Of a DNA stretch of 64,000 nucleotides, positions 36,905 to 45,559 are shown in pieces. Below the pieces are notes generated by a model, which ran no database searches, was not told the origin of the DNA, and saw only the letters and a program-made list of their open reading frames with translations. The DNA is from UBA8437 sp963582065 (lineage in GTDB: Bacteria; Planctomycetota; Planctomycetia; Planctomycetales; Planctomycetaceae). How positions within the stretch are numbered: the first letter of the stretch is position 1; every line of letters starts with the position of its first letter. The stretch lies in the NCBI GenBank assembly GCA_963582065.1, contig CAUZRQ010000016.1, positions 8,840-72,839 of the forward strand, given 5' to 3'. The position numbers were made by a program, and so were the translations under genes.

Positions 36905-38737
36905 CTAGGCCGCGCGGCCCAGTTGCCTCGCCTGGGCCGCCGACGTGTCGACGGTCAACTCGATCCGGAACCCCCATCGCCCCGCTTCATCGGTCTGGAA
37001 ATTCCAGTGCGGCACGACCAGTTCGGTGGCCGCACCCGGCATCCGCCACGCCGGTGCATCGGGAGACCACCCCAGTGACCAGTCGACACCCGTCTGCTCT
37101 TCGATCAGTCCCACCCAGTCACCGCCGGGCAGTTCGTTGACCGATTCCAGGTCATGGCGTCGGCCCTGGCGGTCGTAGCCGTAGCAATCGTCTTTCGAAC
37201 CGGTTCCCAACGGCATCTCGATCGCCAGGTGCTGGTACGTATGCGGTTCGAGGCCCGCCACGCACCCCTCGAACAACAATCGTCCGCTCTCACCGGTTTC
37301 CATTCCGATCCGCCAGTCAATCCGTGGTCCGACAGCTTCTTCGTCCGATTCCCAGATCAACCAGGCCGATCCCGCGGGACGTTCCAACGTGATCCGGCCG
37401 CCCAGGGGTCCCAGCGAAAACAGTCGACCGGACCCCTCGATGAACTTCTCGCGGTCGGACCCGGGTTCCATCAACCATGCGGGTGGTCCACCGGCGGTGC
37501 CGTCCCCGGCATGTCCGGTCAACAGCGGCAACGACAAACCGATATCTCGCAGGTCCAGTTCGTACAGACCACGGCCGGCGACAGGGTCAATCCACGCCGT
37601 CAGACGCTCGCTCTGCAACCTCACCTCGGTTCGTCCGTCGAGGCTGAAGTCGGCGGCCGTCACGTCAACCCAACCCGCCTGGCGATCGTCGAGCCGATCG
37701 GCCAGCCGCTCGGCCTCGAGCAACAAGCGTCTCGCTTCAGCCAGCGCCTCGGGACCCGGAACCCCGCTCGATTCCGACGCCGCGGCACCCTGGGCCCGGT
37801 ACAGTCCCCACCGGGCCGCTTGAATGGCCGGACCAAGACGGTCTGGCGAGGCATCGGGCCGGTCAATCCGTCGGCTGACATCCAGCAATCGTGCGTGGAG
37901 ATTCGAAGCAACCGGATCACGGTCCCGTTCCAGCCGCCAACTTCCGCCCGGTTTGCCGACCGCCGGCAGACTGTAGCGTCCTCGGGAACCTGTCTGCTGC
38001 AGGGCCGCCATCGGTGTCACGAGGTCCCAGTCGACCCCGGCGGCCAGCCACTTCAATAGCCTCACCAGGGATCGACCACCCGGCCGGTCGCCACTCCACA
38101 AGGTTGCCACGACCACCGGGCCGTCATCGAGCTGATGGTGACTCGTTTCGAGCCGTCCGGGCAGATCGTCCACGCGGCCCTCGGCCATCAGTCCAGCCAG
38201 GGTCTCGTCGGCCGGCAGCACGCCCAGCAGCCGGCCGTCGGATTCGGTGTAGAACCATCCCGAGCGGATCGAATGCGACGAGCGGGTTGTCACGGTCGGA
38301 TCGGGCAGCAGGATGATCGAATCCAGTCCGGCCTCAACCAGGTCGTCGGCCATCGTCGGTTCCCAGACCTGGTGGGGCACCCAGCCGCACGTGGGCCGCA
38401 CGCCCCAGCGGGTCTCGGACCACTCGCCTTGAGCGATCACTTGGCCGATCCGGTCACGCCCGGGCACCGCGGCCAACACGACATCGCAGGCCGGACCCCC
38501 CAGCGGTTCGATCCGCCCCGTCTCGATCAGGTCTCCGACTCGTGAGGCCACTTCGGGATGCCGCCGGTCGAGCTGTTCCCAGACGGGGACACCGGCCGAG
38601 AACGCCAGGGACAACTCGGGCAACGAATCGAACTGTTCGAGCAGCGGCAGCAGGCCATCGGCGACCAGCGCATCGACGGTCTCGGCGGAACGGCCCACCG
38701 GTGCGACCACTCGAACAGCGACCACCAACCGCACCAT
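36905..38737 (-). CDS. GH57-like (alpha-amylase / 4-alpha-glucanotransferase) protein, probably inactive
   Basis: 610 residues. The GH57 fold is recognisable from GRIEPLGGPACDVVLAAVPG (family motif 2 GQLE...), from TCGWVPHQVWEPTMADDLVE (motif 3) and from the C-terminal DUF1926-type glucanotransferase domain (about 395-610, KFIEGSGRLFSLGPLGGRIT). In active members motif 3 reads W-x-x-E-R-V-W-E-P with Glu as nucleophile; here that Glu is His122. Motif 1 HQP is absent from the N-terminus and the motif 4 region reads WSGDRPGG instead of DDGEKFG. It probably binds rather than cuts glucan (inference). The ATG at 38737 follows AGGAG nine bases earlier. Confidence 0.75.
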   Translation of the reverse strand: MVRLVVAVRVVAPVGRSAETVDALVADGLLPLLEQFDSLPELSLAFSAGVPVWEQLDRRHPEVASRVGDLIETGRIEPLGGPACDVVLAAVPGRDRIGQVIAQGEWSETRWGVRPTCGWVPHQVWEPTMADDLVEAGLDSIILLPDPTVTTRSSHSIRSGWFYTESDGRLLGVLPADETLAGLMAEGRVDDLPGRLETSHHQLDDGPVVVATLWSGDRPGGRSLVRLLKWLAAGVDWDLVTPMAALQQTGSRGRYSLPAVGKPGGSWRLERDRDPVASNLHARLLDVSRRIDRPDASPDRLGPAIQAARWGLYRAQGAAASESSGVPGPEALAEARRLLLEAERLADRLDDRQAGWVDVTAADFSLDGRTEVRLQSERLTAWIDPVAGRGLYELDLRDIGLSLPLLTGHAGDGTAGGPPAWLMEPGSDREKFIEGSGRLFSLGPLGGRITLERPAGSAWLIWESDEEAVGPRIDWRIGMETGESGRLLFEGCVAGLEPHTYQHLAIEMPLGTGSKDDCYGYDRQGRRHDLESVNELPGGDWVGLIEEQTGVDWSLGWSPDAPAWRMPGAATELVVPHWNFQTDEAGRWGFRIELTVDTSAAQARQLGRAA

Positions 38738-38859
38738 CACCCTCTGCTCCTGGGTTCTCACCTGCCGACGATGTCCGCGGGGCGGCAAGATATCGGTCGT
38801 CGCCGCCTCGATCAAGACGACTCTCGTCCGACCCTTCGGCCTGGCCCGTGAACATCAGC

Positions 38860-39768
38860 TCACTCGGCCCCGGCGGTGTCCGACAGGCTTCTGATCCGGC
38901 CGATGATCTCGGCCTGCAGGTCGTCAGCCAACGGCCCCCGGTCCAGGGCACGAATGTTCTCGGCAAGATGCTCCGGATCACAGGTGCCGACGATGATGGT
39001 ATGAGCGTGCGGATGCGACAGCGTCTGTCGCAGGATCAACTCGGCTCGCGACATGCCGTCGTCGAGCAAATCGTCCAGCCCGGCCCGTTCCCAGACAACG
39101 TCGAGCGCGGGACGCCTGATCACCGCGTCGGGGCCCCCGTGAGCGATCCCGCCTCGGACGATGATCCCGGCCCCGGCCTCGGCGGCTCGAGTGATCCAGT
39201 CGTGATGTTCGGGAGCCAGGCACGAGTAGGGGACCTGGAAGGTGTCGAAGACTCCCAGTTGGATCAGAGCCGGCAGATCGGGCAACTTGCTGGAGGACCC
39301 GATGTGCCGCACGACACCCCGGTCGCGAAAATCGCACAGCAGATCGATCAAACCGGCCCGCTCGAGCGTTTCCGCATCACCACCGTGGAACTGCAGGATG
39401 TCGATTGTGTCGGTCTTCAGCCGCCGCAGGCTGGTCTCGATGTTCCGCTCGATCACCTCCCGCGACCAGACGTGATCGAGTTCCAGGTGATCCTCACACT
39501 GGCTGTAAACACACCCGCACTTGGTGGCCAGGTGGAATTCGCTGCGTCGAGAGCTGATATACCGTCCGATGCGTTCCTCGCTGATCCCGTAATCGGGTGA
39601 CGTGTCGATGAAGTTGATGCCGGCATCGAGCACGGCGTTGAGCATCATCTCGGCAGCCCGGTCATCGACCACCCGGACACCCCACGTCCGCGGGCCGCGC
39701 AGCCCCATGCTGCCGTAGCCCAGGCGGGTGACGTCAAGGCCGGTGCGGCCAAGCGGCTGGCGGAGCAT
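38860..39768 (-). CDS. Aldo/keto reductase
   Basis: NAD(P)H-dependent reductase with a TIM-barrel. The tetrad is visible: Asp55 and Tyr60 in GINFIDTSPDYG, Lys83 in HLATKCGC, His128 in IDILQFHGGD. The start GRTGLDVTRLGYGSMGLRGP is the usual N-terminus. Cofactor-end residues in HPHAHTIIVGTCDPEHLAEN fit the family. 302 aa from ATG 39768, with TTG 39771 also possible. It begins ten bases after the DUF1549/1553 stop, so it could be cotranscribed with it. Substrate unknown. Confidence 0.88.
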   Translation of the reverse strand: MLRQPLGRTGLDVTRLGYGSMGLRGPRTWGVRVVDDRAAEMMLNAVLDAGINFIDTSPDYGISEERIGRYISSRRSEFHLATKCGCVYSQCEDHLELDHVWSREVIERNIETSLRRLKTDTIDILQFHGGDAETLERAGLIDLLCDFRDRGVVRHIGSSSKLPDLPALIQLGVFDTFQVPYSCLAPEHHDWITRAAEAGAGIIVRGGIAHGGPDAVIRRPALDVVWERAGLDDLLDDGMSRAELILRQTLSHPHAHTIIVGTCDPEHLAENIRALDRGPLADDLQAEIIGRIRSLSDTAGAE

Positions 39769-39777
39769 CAACCCGCA

Positions 39778-42282
39778 TCACCTGTTGAACAGGAACGAGG
39801 GGCTGTTGATCAGGGCCCACATCAGGTCCTGGGCCGCTTCGCTGCGGTTGCCCACCTCGGCCAGGTACGCCACACCCTGCTTCAACTCGGCCTCGGTCGG
39901 CGGACGGCAGATCACAGCCAAGTAGACGTTGCCGACGATCGCCTTATCGTCGGCCTTGGCCGCGATCAACTTCGCCACACGACCCTCGGGGTGAATGATC
40001 GCCTCGGACACGGTCGGTCCATTGATCATGTTGAGCGTCTGGCTGAGACTGACGTCGCTGCTCCGTTCGCACTCACAGGGACTTTCACGAGGCGGACGCC
40101 CGAACATGTCAAGAAAACCGATCTTGACCTTCGGGTCGGGAATCTGGCTGGCCCGAAACCCGACCGGCACACCCGGAATCCGACACGGGGCACCCGTCGC
40201 CACGTGCAAGGCATCAAACAACTGCTCGGCAGTCAGCCGCCGCGGTGAAGCGTGCGAGAAGTTCAGCGAATCGTCGTCGTTCCACTTGTTCGGACGGAAC
40301 GTCCGCTGGTAGGTCTCACTGCGTGCCATTTCACGAACGAGCCTCTTCAGGTCGAAGCCGTTGGCGATGAACCGGCGTGTCAACTCGTCGAGCAGTGGCG
40401 GGTTTGACGGCGGGTTGCTGGCGCGAATGTCGTCGACCGGGTCGATGATGCCCGCGCCATGGAGGTAACTCCAATACCGGTTGACGATGCTCTTGGCGAA
40501 GTAGGGATTCTTCGGCGACGTCAACCAGTCGGCCAGGCGGATCCTCAGGTCGGGGTTCTTCTTGTCGAGATCACTCGAGAACGGAAACGCTGCGGAAATG
40601 GTCTCGCCGGTGCTGGGGTGCTTGATGTCGGTCGGGGTGGCCAGCGAGTAGATGATCTCTTCGCCCTTGACCGGTCCCGCCTTGCGGCCGACCCCGGCAA
40701 AGTACGCCGACAGTTCGTAATACTGCCGCTGCGTCCACCGTTCGAACGGATGGTCGTGACACTGGTTGCACTGGAAACGGGTCCCGATGAAGACCTGTGT
40801 CATGTTCTCCATCACCACCTTCGGTTCCCGAGAGATGCGGTAGTAATTCGCCGCGGGATTCTCGAAGGTGCTTCCGTTGGCTGTCATCAACTGGTAGGCG
40901 AACTTGTCGAAGGCCATGTTGGTGGCGATCGCCCGACGGATCCAGTTGCGGAACGCCCAGGATCCCTTCTCGGTGATGAACTTGCTGTTGGAGAGCAGCA
41001 GGTCCGACCACTTCAGCGTCCAGTGCTCGATGAACTGAGGGCTGCCGATCAACTGGTCGATCTTCGCGTTCCGTTTCTCGATCACAGGCTGCTTGTCGGC
41101 CAGGAACGCCTTGACCTGCTCGACGGTCGGCGGCAGACCGGTGAGATCGATCGAGGCCCGTCGCAGGAACTCGGCGTCGCTGCAAGTGCCCGAGGGAAGG
41201 ATCTTCATCCGCTGCAGCTTGGCGTTGACCAGCTTGTCGATGTAGTTCCGCTCGGGAGCCGCCTGCCAGGCAAAGCCCTCGCGGTCGCCGATGATCGCCA
41301 CCGGGGCAGCGGCATAGAGACCCTCGTAGCGGACCAGCGCCGCCGCTTCGCCCCGTCGCACCGCCTCGATACGACCGGTCTTGCTGACCGTCGCCACCTC
41401 GAAATCGCTCGTCTCGAACACCGCATCACGGGTCACGTCACGGCTTGTGCCATCGGGGAAATGTGCCACGACGATCAACTGCTGCTGGCTGTCGACGGTC
41501 TCGAGCAAAGGCTTCTTCGGGAAGATCTCGATCCGGACCACTCGCTTGGCCGAATCAAAACGACAGCCTTCGGCAATCCACTGCTGGAACACCGAGTAGG
41601 TGCGGGATTTCTCGTCGAAGAGGAACCCGCCTTCGTGGGGCACGCCCTGGGTCGGCTTCAACAGCATCAGGCTCTGCTCGGGACGCGACCGGTTGAAGCG
41701 GCGGCCCGAAAGATCATCGACCAGGGCACGATAGTCGAACAGCGGATCGTAGCCCCGCAGCGACAGCTTGAAACCCCGTTTGCCCTTCTGGGCCCCGTGG
41801 CAGGTGCCGGCGTTGCAGCCAACCTTGCTGATCGCCGGGATCACCTCGCGAATGAAACTGACCGGGTGATTGGTCACATCCTTGATCTCGACCGGCACAT
41901 CGATCGACTTCTTGCCGACGGTGACCTTGACCGTGGTCTTGCCGACCTTTTTCGGCACGACGAATCCGTCGCGATCGATCGAGACGTGGTCGCTGCCGGC
42001 AGCGAGCTTGATGAAAGTACTGAGATCGAACGCCCGCCCGTCGGCGGTGGTGCCACTGACAATCAGCCGTCGGCTGTCACGCTTGCCCGAGAGTTCCAGG
42101 CGGGCCGGATAGACGACCAGCTTCTCGACAACCGGAACGGCGGCCTTTTTCTTGGCAGCCGGCTTGGTCTTCTCAGCCGACAACGACGGAGAAGCCAACA
42201 GGGCCAGGGCCAACACGGCCGGGAAGAAACGGATGATCGACCGGCGATGACCGGAGACTGTCAACATGTTTCGTCTCATCAT
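39778..42282 (-). CDS. DUF1549/DUF1553 planctomycete protein with Ig-like domain
   Basis: 834 residues with a signal peptide (FFPAVLALALLASPSLSAEK). A BIG2-like Ig domain (about 45-130) is followed by ISKVGCNAGTCHGAQKGKRG, a cysteine/histidine cluster typical of this family. Then comes the DUF1549 (PSCyt2) domain with ERNYIDKLVNAKLQRMKILP and GTRFQCNQCHDHPFERWTQR (CxxCH, potential c-type heme), and a DUF1553 (PSD1) domain with YWSYLHGAGIIDPVDDIRAS and RRLTAEQLFDALHVATG near the C-terminus. Thought to be involved in carbohydrate breakdown or cell-surface redox work in planctomycetes, but not proven. Paired with the WD40-cytochrome gene upstream on the same strand. Confidence 0.9.
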   Translation of the reverse strand: MMRRNMLTVSGHRRSIIRFFPAVLALALLASPSLSAEKTKPAAKKKAAVPVVEKLVVYPARLELSGKRDSRRLIVSGTTADGRAFDLSTFIKLAAGSDHVSIDRDGFVVPKKVGKTTVKVTVGKKSIDVPVEIKDVTNHPVSFIREVIPAISKVGCNAGTCHGAQKGKRGFKLSLRGYDPLFDYRALVDDLSGRRFNRSRPEQSLMLLKPTQGVPHEGGFLFDEKSRTYSVFQQWIAEGCRFDSAKRVVRIEIFPKKPLLETVDSQQQLIVVAHFPDGTSRDVTRDAVFETSDFEVATVSKTGRIEAVRRGEAAALVRYEGLYAAAPVAIIGDREGFAWQAAPERNYIDKLVNAKLQRMKILPSGTCSDAEFLRRASIDLTGLPPTVEQVKAFLADKQPVIEKRNAKIDQLIGSPQFIEHWTLKWSDLLLSNSKFITEKGSWAFRNWIRRAIATNMAFDKFAYQLMTANGSTFENPAANYYRISREPKVVMENMTQVFIGTRFQCNQCHDHPFERWTQRQYYELSAYFAGVGRKAGPVKGEEIIYSLATPTDIKHPSTGETISAAFPFSSDLDKKNPDLRIRLADWLTSPKNPYFAKSIVNRYWSYLHGAGIIDPVDDIRASNPPSNPPLLDELTRRFIANGFDLKRLVREMARSETYQRTFRPNKWNDDDSLNFSHASPRRLTAEQLFDALHVATGAPCRIPGVPVGFRASQIPDPKVKIGFLDMFGRPPRESPCECERSSDVSLSQTLNMINGPTVSEAIIHPEGRVAKLIAAKADDKAIVGNVYLAVICRPPTEAELKQGVAYLAEVGNRSEAAQDLMWALINSPSFLFNR

Positions 42283-42372
42283 TATCGTGTCGTGGGTCCC
42301 GGTTGCTGGAGAGCCGCGGGGACCATTCGGACTGGCTGGTTATCGAGAAGTCGTGTTGTACACGGAACGGAC

Positions 42373-43872
42373 CTATTTTGTCGCAGCGACGGTCGGCGTC
42401 ACCTTGACCGGGACGAACGTCTTGACCAGTTTCCCGGTCTTGGCGTCGTAGAGCCTGATCTTGCCGTCGAAGCCGCCCAGGGCGATCTGCTGGCCATCGG
42501 GTCGGTAGGCCACGGCGAAGATGGGCGAGTCGATACCGGGCAGTTCATGCACCAGCCTCGGCTGGGCCGAACGAGCCGCGATCTGTTTGCGGACTTCACC
42601 CAACCCGCCCTTGTTGTTGATGTTCGGTGTGTCGTAGTCGCCGACTGTGTAGATCCGGGCCGACCCGCTGATGCCCGTGCTCGATCCGGCCACGAACTGC
42701 TTGCCATCCGGGCTGAACTGCAGGTCGAAAATCCGGCCAGGCATCGGCTTGAAACTGCGGATGTGATTGAAGTCGTCGCCGATGATCCGCTTGCGGGTGC
42801 GGAAGATCTTGTAGAGCTTGGGGATGCCATCCGAGCCGCCGGTCAGCACCTGCTCCTGCCCGGGCCGCAGCTGGATGGCCATCAGGCCGCCCTTCAGGGC
42901 CCCGGGAGTGATGCTGGTCACGTTGTCGACGAACTGGCCGCTTTCGACGATCGAGAGCTTCATCGCACGATCACGGCTGACCGAGACCACGTGTGTGCCC
43001 TTGACCGAGAACGTGGCGGCGAATGACCAGTCCGAGTGGGCATCCATCCGCATCACCTGCTTGCCGTCGGCAACGGTCAGCACCCGCACGCCGTTGTCGG
43101 CCCCCCCGAAGGCGAACTTCTTGCTGTCTGCCGAGAAGCTGGCGCCGAAGAGCGTGTCGTAGCTGACTGTGATCGAGCGAACCAGTTTCCTGGTGGCCGC
43201 ATCCCAGAACTGCACCTCGCCGAAGAGCGCCGGTGTGCCGCCGGTGGCGGCGATCAGCTTGCCGTCGGGCGAAACCGCCACCGATTCGATCCGCTGCGAG
43301 CGACCGACCAGCCGCCCGACCGGGGCGCTGCCATCGGCGGCGTGAAGCAGGATCTCGCGGTAGCCACTGATCACCAGCGTCTTGCTGTCGGGAGTGTAGG
43401 CCAACGCGATGATGACCGGTGGCAGGGCGTACTCGGGGGGATTCTCGGCGCTGATATTGTCCTTGACCGCCGGCGGAGTATCGTCCTTGCCCCCCTGCTT
43501 GATCCACCTCGAAATCACGTCGATCTGTCGCGGGTCAAGCGGATCGGCCTCCAGAGGCATCGCGGGGTCGTCGCCGGAAATGTAGTCCAGGACCAGGCTC
43601 TCGGTCGGCTTGCCCGACACGAAGGTCACTCCGTTCTCGCCACCCTTCTTGAAGTCGGCATAACTGGTCAGCAACAACTTCCCACTTTTCTTGGCGGGGA
43701 AGTGACATCCCGAACAGTGACGCTGCAGGATCGGCCGCACCTGGCGGTAGAAACTGACCGGCTTCGCGTCACCCTCGGCCGTCTTGTCGGCGGCGTCCTG
43801 TGCCCGTCCATTCAACGGAAACAGGGCAACCGCAGACACCAAGACAACGGCTCTCCACGGAACAGATCGCAT
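42373..43872 (-). CDS. Planctomycete c-type cytochrome domain / WD40 propeller protein
   Basis: 499 residues from the ATG at 43872 (GAGGT nine bases upstream), with a signal peptide (RAVVLVSAVALFPLNGRAQ). The N-terminal PSCyt1 domain has VRPILQRHCSGCHFPAKKSG with one CxxCH heme-binding motif and DPAMPLEADPLDPRQIDVIS with a candidate Met ligand. The rest is a WD40-type propeller (about 150-490) with repeats such as VAVSPDGKLIAATGG, FSADSKKFAFGGADNGVRVL and VAYRPDGQQIALGGFDGKIR. A periplasmic electron-transfer or sensing protein. Ninety bp ahead of the DUF1549/1553 gene, as is common in this phylum. Confidence 0.88.
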   Translation of the reverse strand: MRSVPWRAVVLVSAVALFPLNGRAQDAADKTAEGDAKPVSFYRQVRPILQRHCSGCHFPAKKSGKLLLTSYADFKKGGENGVTFVSGKPTESLVLDYISGDDPAMPLEADPLDPRQIDVISRWIKQGGKDDTPPAVKDNISAENPPEYALPPVIIALAYTPDSKTLVISGYREILLHAADGSAPVGRLVGRSQRIESVAVSPDGKLIAATGGTPALFGEVQFWDAATRKLVRSITVSYDTLFGASFSADSKKFAFGGADNGVRVLTVADGKQVMRMDAHSDWSFAATFSVKGTHVVSVSRDRAMKLSIVESGQFVDNVTSITPGALKGGLMAIQLRPGQEQVLTGGSDGIPKLYKIFRTRKRIIGDDFNHIRSFKPMPGRIFDLQFSPDGKQFVAGSSTGISGSARIYTVGDYDTPNINNKGGLGEVRKQIAARSAQPRLVHELPGIDSPIFAVAYRPDGQQIALGGFDGKIRLYDAKTGKLVKTFVPVKVTPTVAATK

Positions 43873-44016
43873 CGGCGCACACCTCGAGTCCGAGATTCTC
43901 CACCCGAATCCAGTCACCCGGGGGAACAATCCAGTCTAGTGCCACGCTGGTCGGCTCGCCACCCCGGTCTTCGGACACGGAAATCGGGCCGTTTCACCGC
44001 AGGCGAACGGGAATCG

Positions 44017-44031
44017 CCCCCCCCCCCCCCC
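44017..44031 (+). repeat. Poly-C run of 15
   Basis: Fifteen consecutive C followed by GGGG between the cytochrome gene and the nitrilase-family gene, a few bases past the nitrilase stop. It is a slippage site and a place where the assembly may be wrong by a base or more. Confidence 0.8.
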
Positions 44032-44036
44032 GGGGC

Positions 44037-44999
44037 TCAGCTGTCGACAGGCCGCTTCCGTTCCCATCCTGGAGTCGTTTCGGGTGGCGTATCGGGTGCT
44101 TCGACCAGTTTCCCGTACAACTCCGGTCGCCGCGCCCGCAGGTATCTCTGGCCGCTTGATACGCCGATCTTCTCATCGGTGCACAGCCCCACGCAGACGT
44201 CATCTCCCAGCCGTCGGCACTCGGCAATCACCTCGCCAAATGGATCGAGCACCATCGAGTTGCCGTTGCGGACCTCGCCGCCATCCATCCCGATCGGGTT
44301 GGTGAAGACCGCGTAGACTCCGTTCTCGTAGGCGCGGGCCGGCAGCCACTTCATCAACCAGCCCCGGCCCTTGGGTCCATCCAGTTCCTGCCGCAGGCTG
44401 ACCGGGTCTGCGTCGCGATTGGTCCACAGGCCGGGATCGACCAATCCCCGACCCGGCATCACCGACGGCAGACAGCCGGTCACGTGCGGCATGAAGATGA
44501 CCTCGGCCCCCATCAACGCCGTGATCCGGACGTTCTCGACCAGGTTGTTGTCGTAGCAGATCAGGATCCCGAACCGACAACCCAACAGGTCAAAAACACA
44601 GTACTCGCTGCCACTGGAAAGGTGGGGGTTGAGGAAAGCGTGAAGCTTCCGAAAACGGGCGACGGGACCGTCCGGGGTCATGCAGAGATAGGTGTTGTAG
44701 ATGTTGTCGCCATCGCGTTCGACCAGCCCGGCCAACACCGGCACGCCGTGGCGAGCCGAGATGTCCGCCAGGATCCGGCAACTGGGTCCGTCGGGGACCG
44801 GCTCGGCCACCTCCAGCAACTCGGCCCGCGTCGCCGCCTGCAGGTAGCTGTAGGCGGTGATTGCCCCCTCGTGAAAACTGACCACCTCGGCCCCGGCCTC
44901 AACTGCACGACCGCACAAGCGGTCGATGCGGTCGAGATTGAAGGCCTTGTCGCCGTCGCGATGTTCAAACTGCGCAGCGGCAATCCGGATGTCACGCAT
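44037..44999 (-). CDS. Carbon-nitrogen hydrolase (nitrilase superfamily)
   Basis: Hydrolyses a non-peptide C-N bond (amide, carbamoyl or nitrile). The Glu-Lys-Cys triad is visible: Glu44 in VVSFHEGAITAY, Lys118 in VARFRKLHAF and Cys148 in GILICYDNN. The N-terminus MRDIRIAAAQFEHRDGD is typical. 320 aa. It resembles N-carbamoylputrescine amidase or beta-ureidopropionase types, but the substrate loop is not diagnostic. Its start lies only 15 bp from the ferredoxin stop on the same strand. Confidence 0.9.
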   Translation of the reverse strand: MRDIRIAAAQFEHRDGDKAFNLDRIDRLCGRAVEAGAEVVSFHEGAITAYSYLQAATRAELLEVAEPVPDGPSCRILADISARHGVPVLAGLVERDGDNIYNTYLCMTPDGPVARFRKLHAFLNPHLSSGSEYCVFDLLGCRFGILICYDNNLVENVRITALMGAEVIFMPHVTGCLPSVMPGRGLVDPGLWTNRDADPVSLRQELDGPKGRGWLMKWLPARAYENGVYAVFTNPIGMDGGEVRNGNSMVLDPFGEVIAECRRLGDDVCVGLCTDEKIGVSSGQRYLRARRPELYGKLVEAPDTPPETTPGWERKRPVDS

Positions 45000-45014
45000 G
45001 GCCGCCCACCCCGG

Positions 45015-45389
45015 CTAGCCCCAGAAATTCTCGCCGTGCCAGTTGAACTCCGGCTGCGTCTCGACCTCGATCTCGCCGTCCCCGTGCACCCTGGTCTGGC
45101 AGCTCAACCGGAGCTTCTCGGGATCGTCGGTATCCAACCGGGCAAAAAAACTCAACGGGTTCAGTAACATGTTCAGCCGCTCCCACAACGACGGCTTGGC
45201 GCAATGAGCATTTTCTTCCTTCTTGATCCTCACGCGACAAGTGGTGCACATTCCCAGGCCCGGACAGTGCAGCACGCGGTGCAGCCACGGGTAGACCTCG
45301 ATGCCCTCCTGCAGGGCCACGTTGCGGATCTTCTGGCCCGACTCGACCTCGACGGACTTCTTTTCCCTGGTGAACTTGATCGTCGGCAT
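45015..45389 (-). CDS. 2Fe-2S ferredoxin
   Basis: Electron carrier of the adrenodoxin/plant-type ferredoxin fold. The start at 45389 gives MPTIKFTREKKSVEVESGQK. The cluster ligands are seen in VLHCPGLGMCTTCRVRIKKE (C-x5-C-x2-C) and the fourth Cys in KLRLSCQTRVHGDGEIEVET. The 124 residues include an insert (PSLWERLNMLLNPLSFFARL) between the third and fourth ligands that could be an amphipathic docking helix. A frame extends to 45446, but the segment before 45389 is not family-like. Probably cotranscribed with the nitrilase-family gene. Confidence 0.9.
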   Translation of the reverse strand: MPTIKFTREKKSVEVESGQKIRNVALQEGIEVYPWLHRVLHCPGLGMCTTCRVRIKKEENAHCAKPSLWERLNMLLNPLSFFARLDTDDPEKLRLSCQTRVHGDGEIEVETQPEFNWHGENFWG

Positions 45390-45559
45390 CGTGGAGTCTC
45401 GACTGCACGTCTGGAGAAACAGCGTCCTCACGATGATATGACTCACGGTGGAGCATTTCCAGCGGGGAAGCCCGGTTGCGGTTGGCGACGGCTTGCGGCC
45501 TCCAACCGCTTCCGGTCCAATTGCGGCGGTAGATTTTTCGATCCCAAGAAGATCACGAA

